The notes below the pieces were generated by a model. That model searched no databases. It worked only from the letters and a program-made list of their open reading frames with translations, and was not told where the DNA came from. From assembly GCA_003427395.1 (NCBI GenBank), contig BFEA01000002.1, forward strand, positions 203,120 through 223,476: a stretch of 20,357 nt of DNA, written 5' to 3'. This document shows positions 18,640-20,357 of this stretch, in pieces. The DNA comes from Chara braunii (Eukaryota > Streptophyta > Charophyceae > Charales > Characeae). Numbering within the stretch: the stretch's first letter is position 1; each line of letters opens with the position of its first letter. The translations under genes and the position numbers were made by a program.

Positions 18640-18940
18640 CCCGGAGGTCCAACCCATAGAAATCGCAACCCTCACGGATCGGACGGTCCAAGATGCACCG
18701 CGCCTGCCATCTGCCTTATGCTGCACGACCTCGACCACCATCAGACCGAAAGTAACCCGTCCCTTAGCCTCATTGCACCTATGCCCCTGGAACCTTGCCA
18801 CAAGAGATCTCAGTTCTGACCTGGGACTCCCCGCCCAATTTTCCAAAAATCCTTGGCACACCCCTTTTCGCACTTCCAGGCCCACATCCCACTTCGATCA
18901 GGAAGTCGCGCCGGGCGTGATGTTGGGCATCACAGGGCTG
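18640..18940. repeat. R1 dispersed repeat, copy 2
   Basis: Contains both conserved R1 blocks close together: 18708-18729 (21 of 22 with 1811-1832) and 18836-18864 (29 of 29 with 2743-2771). Flanking similarity is about 60% by eye. The borders are approximate. No terminal repeats, tail or coding motif is visible, so the class is unknown. Confidence 0.65.
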
Positions 18941-19257
18941 CCGTCTCAAGGGTTTTGTGGAACAAAAAAACGAGTTAGGGGAACTTAATCAACCTTTGTG
19001 AGTTAAGGTGCCCTTGAAACTCAAGTATTTTCAACTGGTGTCGAACGAGGCCCTAAGACATGGAACCAATCTTGAGCATAGGCATATCTAATGATGATTC
19101 CGCTCACAATGTCTAAGTTATTGTGAGAATGTTTGAATTCCCGAAGTGTCGTTGTACTTGAATTTCTAAGGGTCCTGTTGTGGGGATGGAAGTGATGAGA
19201 TCCAGACAACATGTGATGAGCAGGTGATTGATCTCATGACCTCTGACCCTCAAAGTC
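18941..19257. other. Unassigned DNA
   Basis: No coding, repeat or tail signal seen. It forms the left flank of the LINE 3' fragment at 19258. Confidence 0.5.
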
Positions 19258-19389
19258 TTTTTTTTTTTTTTTTTTTTTGAGAAACAACCCAAGAAGATGC
19301 TAGGGATGCTGGTAAGAGCAGGCACCACTAACACTGTCGGGGAGGTTCCATCTATTGGTGGGGAGCAGCACCTGCTGGGAAGCGGGTCT
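19258..19389 (-). mobile_element. Short LINE-B/C-family 3' end (5'-truncated copy or SINE with LINE tail)
   Basis: T's at 19258-19278 followed by about 110 bp that match the 3' ends of LINE-B and LINE-C. The shared CTATTGGTGGGGAGC is at 19352-19366. SL3 is at 19301-19330 (TAGGGATG facing CACCACTA with one mismatch and one wobble, CTG with CAG, loop GTAAGAG). SL2 is weaker. The match ends inside SL1. This is either a very short 5'-truncated LINE insertion or a SINE that borrowed the tail. No target duplication was recognised. Confidence 0.82.
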
Positions 19390-19399
19390 TACTGATTTC

Positions 19400-19740
19400 G
19401 GCAGGGATGACAAGATGTAGCAGAGGGAGGAGGCGGCGATGGAGAAGGAGGAAACGGAAAGAAGATGACAAGGAGCAGCAGGGGGACAGGGCAGAGGAGA
19501 GGAAAGGAAGGAGGAGAAAGAGGAGGAGGAAGGGAAAGATGGGACAGAGAGAGGAGGAGGAAGAGGCAAGGAGGGGAAGGGAGAGGAAGAGGAGGAGACA
19601 GAACAAGAAGGCAAAGAAAACGCGGGGGTGGAGTGGGAGCATACGGAGGAGATTCAGGAGAAGGTGAGGAGGAAGAGGTAAAGGAGGACGTGAGGAGTAC
19701 GCCGGGGAGAAGGTATCGCTCGAGAAGGAGGAGGGGAGCA
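19400..19740. repeat. Purine-rich low-complexity tract
   Basis: About 340 bp of mostly A and G on the + strand (GGAGGAGGAAG-type units without a fixed period). Frames on both strands through it give only Arg/Glu/Lys or Pro/Ser/Leu runs, as expected from composition, so they are not genes. It starts right at the truncated end of the LINE 3' fragment. Confidence 0.85.
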
Positions 19741-20196
19741 TCCCATGTGGAAGGGTTTTCCTTTTCGCAGCCTTTGTTTCCCACAAACCTCTACCCCTCC
19801 CAAACCCACATACACATCCAGAGTTCTCCTTTCCCCCCACAGACACCCAGAATTGTGGCATTTGTCATCTCAAGAGCTTTGCGTGCTGAATTTAATGTCC
19901 CCGAGGATTGGGGGACATGTGGCCTTTTCCAAGAGTTGCCTTTTATCTTTTGGCAGAGGGATCTTTAGCTGCAGAGAAGGAGGAAGTTTTTGCGGGGTGT
20001 CGATTTGCTGACAGGGACAGAAAACGCTAGGGTCATAAGATTGACTTTAAACATAATGAAACAGCCCTGGCCTGGCAAGTGCTGAAAAAGTTTTGAATCA
20101 GCACCTCTCTGTCGGGTCAACGGTGTACACGTGACTGTGGGCAGAACAAATCAGGAGTTTGAATCCTGCCCTGTACAAAGCAGGATGAAATAAAAC
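19741..20196. other. Unassigned DNA
   Basis: Contains a perfect 8-bp stem with an 8-base loop (ATGTCCCC at 19895-19902, GGGGACAT at 19911-19918). The + strand frame 19830-19965 follows a pyrimidine run ending in CACAG and could be mistaken for an exon, but nothing confirms it. Confidence 0.45.
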
Positions 20197-20305
20197 TACC
20201 GTCTTCACCCGAATAGAACGCCCCGTCATTATAGCCGTATTTGAGGCAACATTCAGTCTAGATACAGCGATAAAGACCGGGCGTTCTATTCGGATGAAGA
20301 CGGTA
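20197..20305. mobile_element. TA-flanked MITE with 25-bp TIRs (Tc1/mariner or pogo type)
   Basis: A 105-bp element (20199-20303) flanked by TA on both sides. The left TIR starts CCGTCTTCACCCGAATAGAA and the right one, reverse complemented, CCGTCTTCATCCGAATAGAA. Both end in CGCCC, giving 24 of 25 identical. TA duplication is the hallmark of Tc1/mariner-group transposition, and the terminus resembles pogo-like ends in style. The interior of about 55 bases is too short to code. High TIR identity suggests a fairly recent insertion compared with its neighbours. Confidence 0.88.
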
Positions 20306-20357
20306 AGGGAAGGGAGGATGACTTCCTTCAAGTGGCGAAAAGTTCCACAATGTCAAG

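Noticed and set aside
19352-19968. Long Pro/Ser/Leu-rich and Arg/Glu-rich frames on both strands
   Set aside because: They are produced by the purine-rich tract; composition alone explains the absence of stops.
19847-19968. Possible exon after a pyrimidine run ending in CACAG
   Set aside because: There is no matching donor, no partner exon and no recognisable protein; one acceptor-like site is expected by chance.
20125-20182. Possible tRNA T-arm (CAGGA ... TCCTG around GTTTGAA)
   Set aside because: The register is shifted relative to a real T loop and no acceptor, D or anticodon stems could be built.

Overview
This window is repeat-dense eukaryotic DNA with no intact host gene that I can support. 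Nearly everything recognisable is a transposable element or a decayed fragment of one. The elements are non-LTR retrotransposons (LINEs) with an AP endonuclease, a reverse transcriptase (RT) and a CCHC domain of the plant zf-RVT type. That points to the L1-like LINEs of the green lineage (a land plant or streptophyte alga), but the assignment is by protein style only and is low confidence.

Layout. 1-1783: poly-T, then a broken + strand LINE (LINE-A) covering the pre-RT linker and RT. 1790-2850: two pieces of a dispersed repeat (R1) around unassigned, partly CpG-rich DNA. 2853-3245 (-): an unrecognised 130-codon ORF. 3866-5539: a cluster of four short non-autonomous DNA transposons whose terminal inverted repeats share a GGTCCCACTnGC-like core. 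6442-6750: 55 T's with a retroposon-like 3' end on the minus strand. 7274-16920 (-): the main feature, a nested pair of related LINEs. 18640-18940: a second R1 copy. 19258-19389: a short LINE 3' end. 19400-19740: a purine-rich tract. 20197-20305: a TA-flanked MITE.

Nested pair. LINE-B (8837-16480, 7.6 kb, minus strand) has a 92-nt leader, ORF1, ORF2, a 3' UTR and a poly(A) tail. It lies inside the ORF2 of an older relative, LINE-C (parts at 16481-about 16920 and 7274-8836). The same 11 bases, TGGGTCGAATC, flank LINE-B on both sides. Joining the LINE-C flanks restores a reading frame that aligns with LINE-B's own ORF2 across the junction. Both ORFs of LINE-B carry stops and frameshifts, so it cannot supply its own proteins.

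Most notable signal. The 3' ends of LINE-B, LINE-C and the fragment at 19258 share three small stem-loops just before the poly(A). The last one keeps an 8-bp stem, a 1-nt bulge, a 3-bp stem and a 7-nt loop, with paired (compensatory) base changes between copies. This suggests a selected RNA structure, probably the site at which the LINE RT recognises its template.
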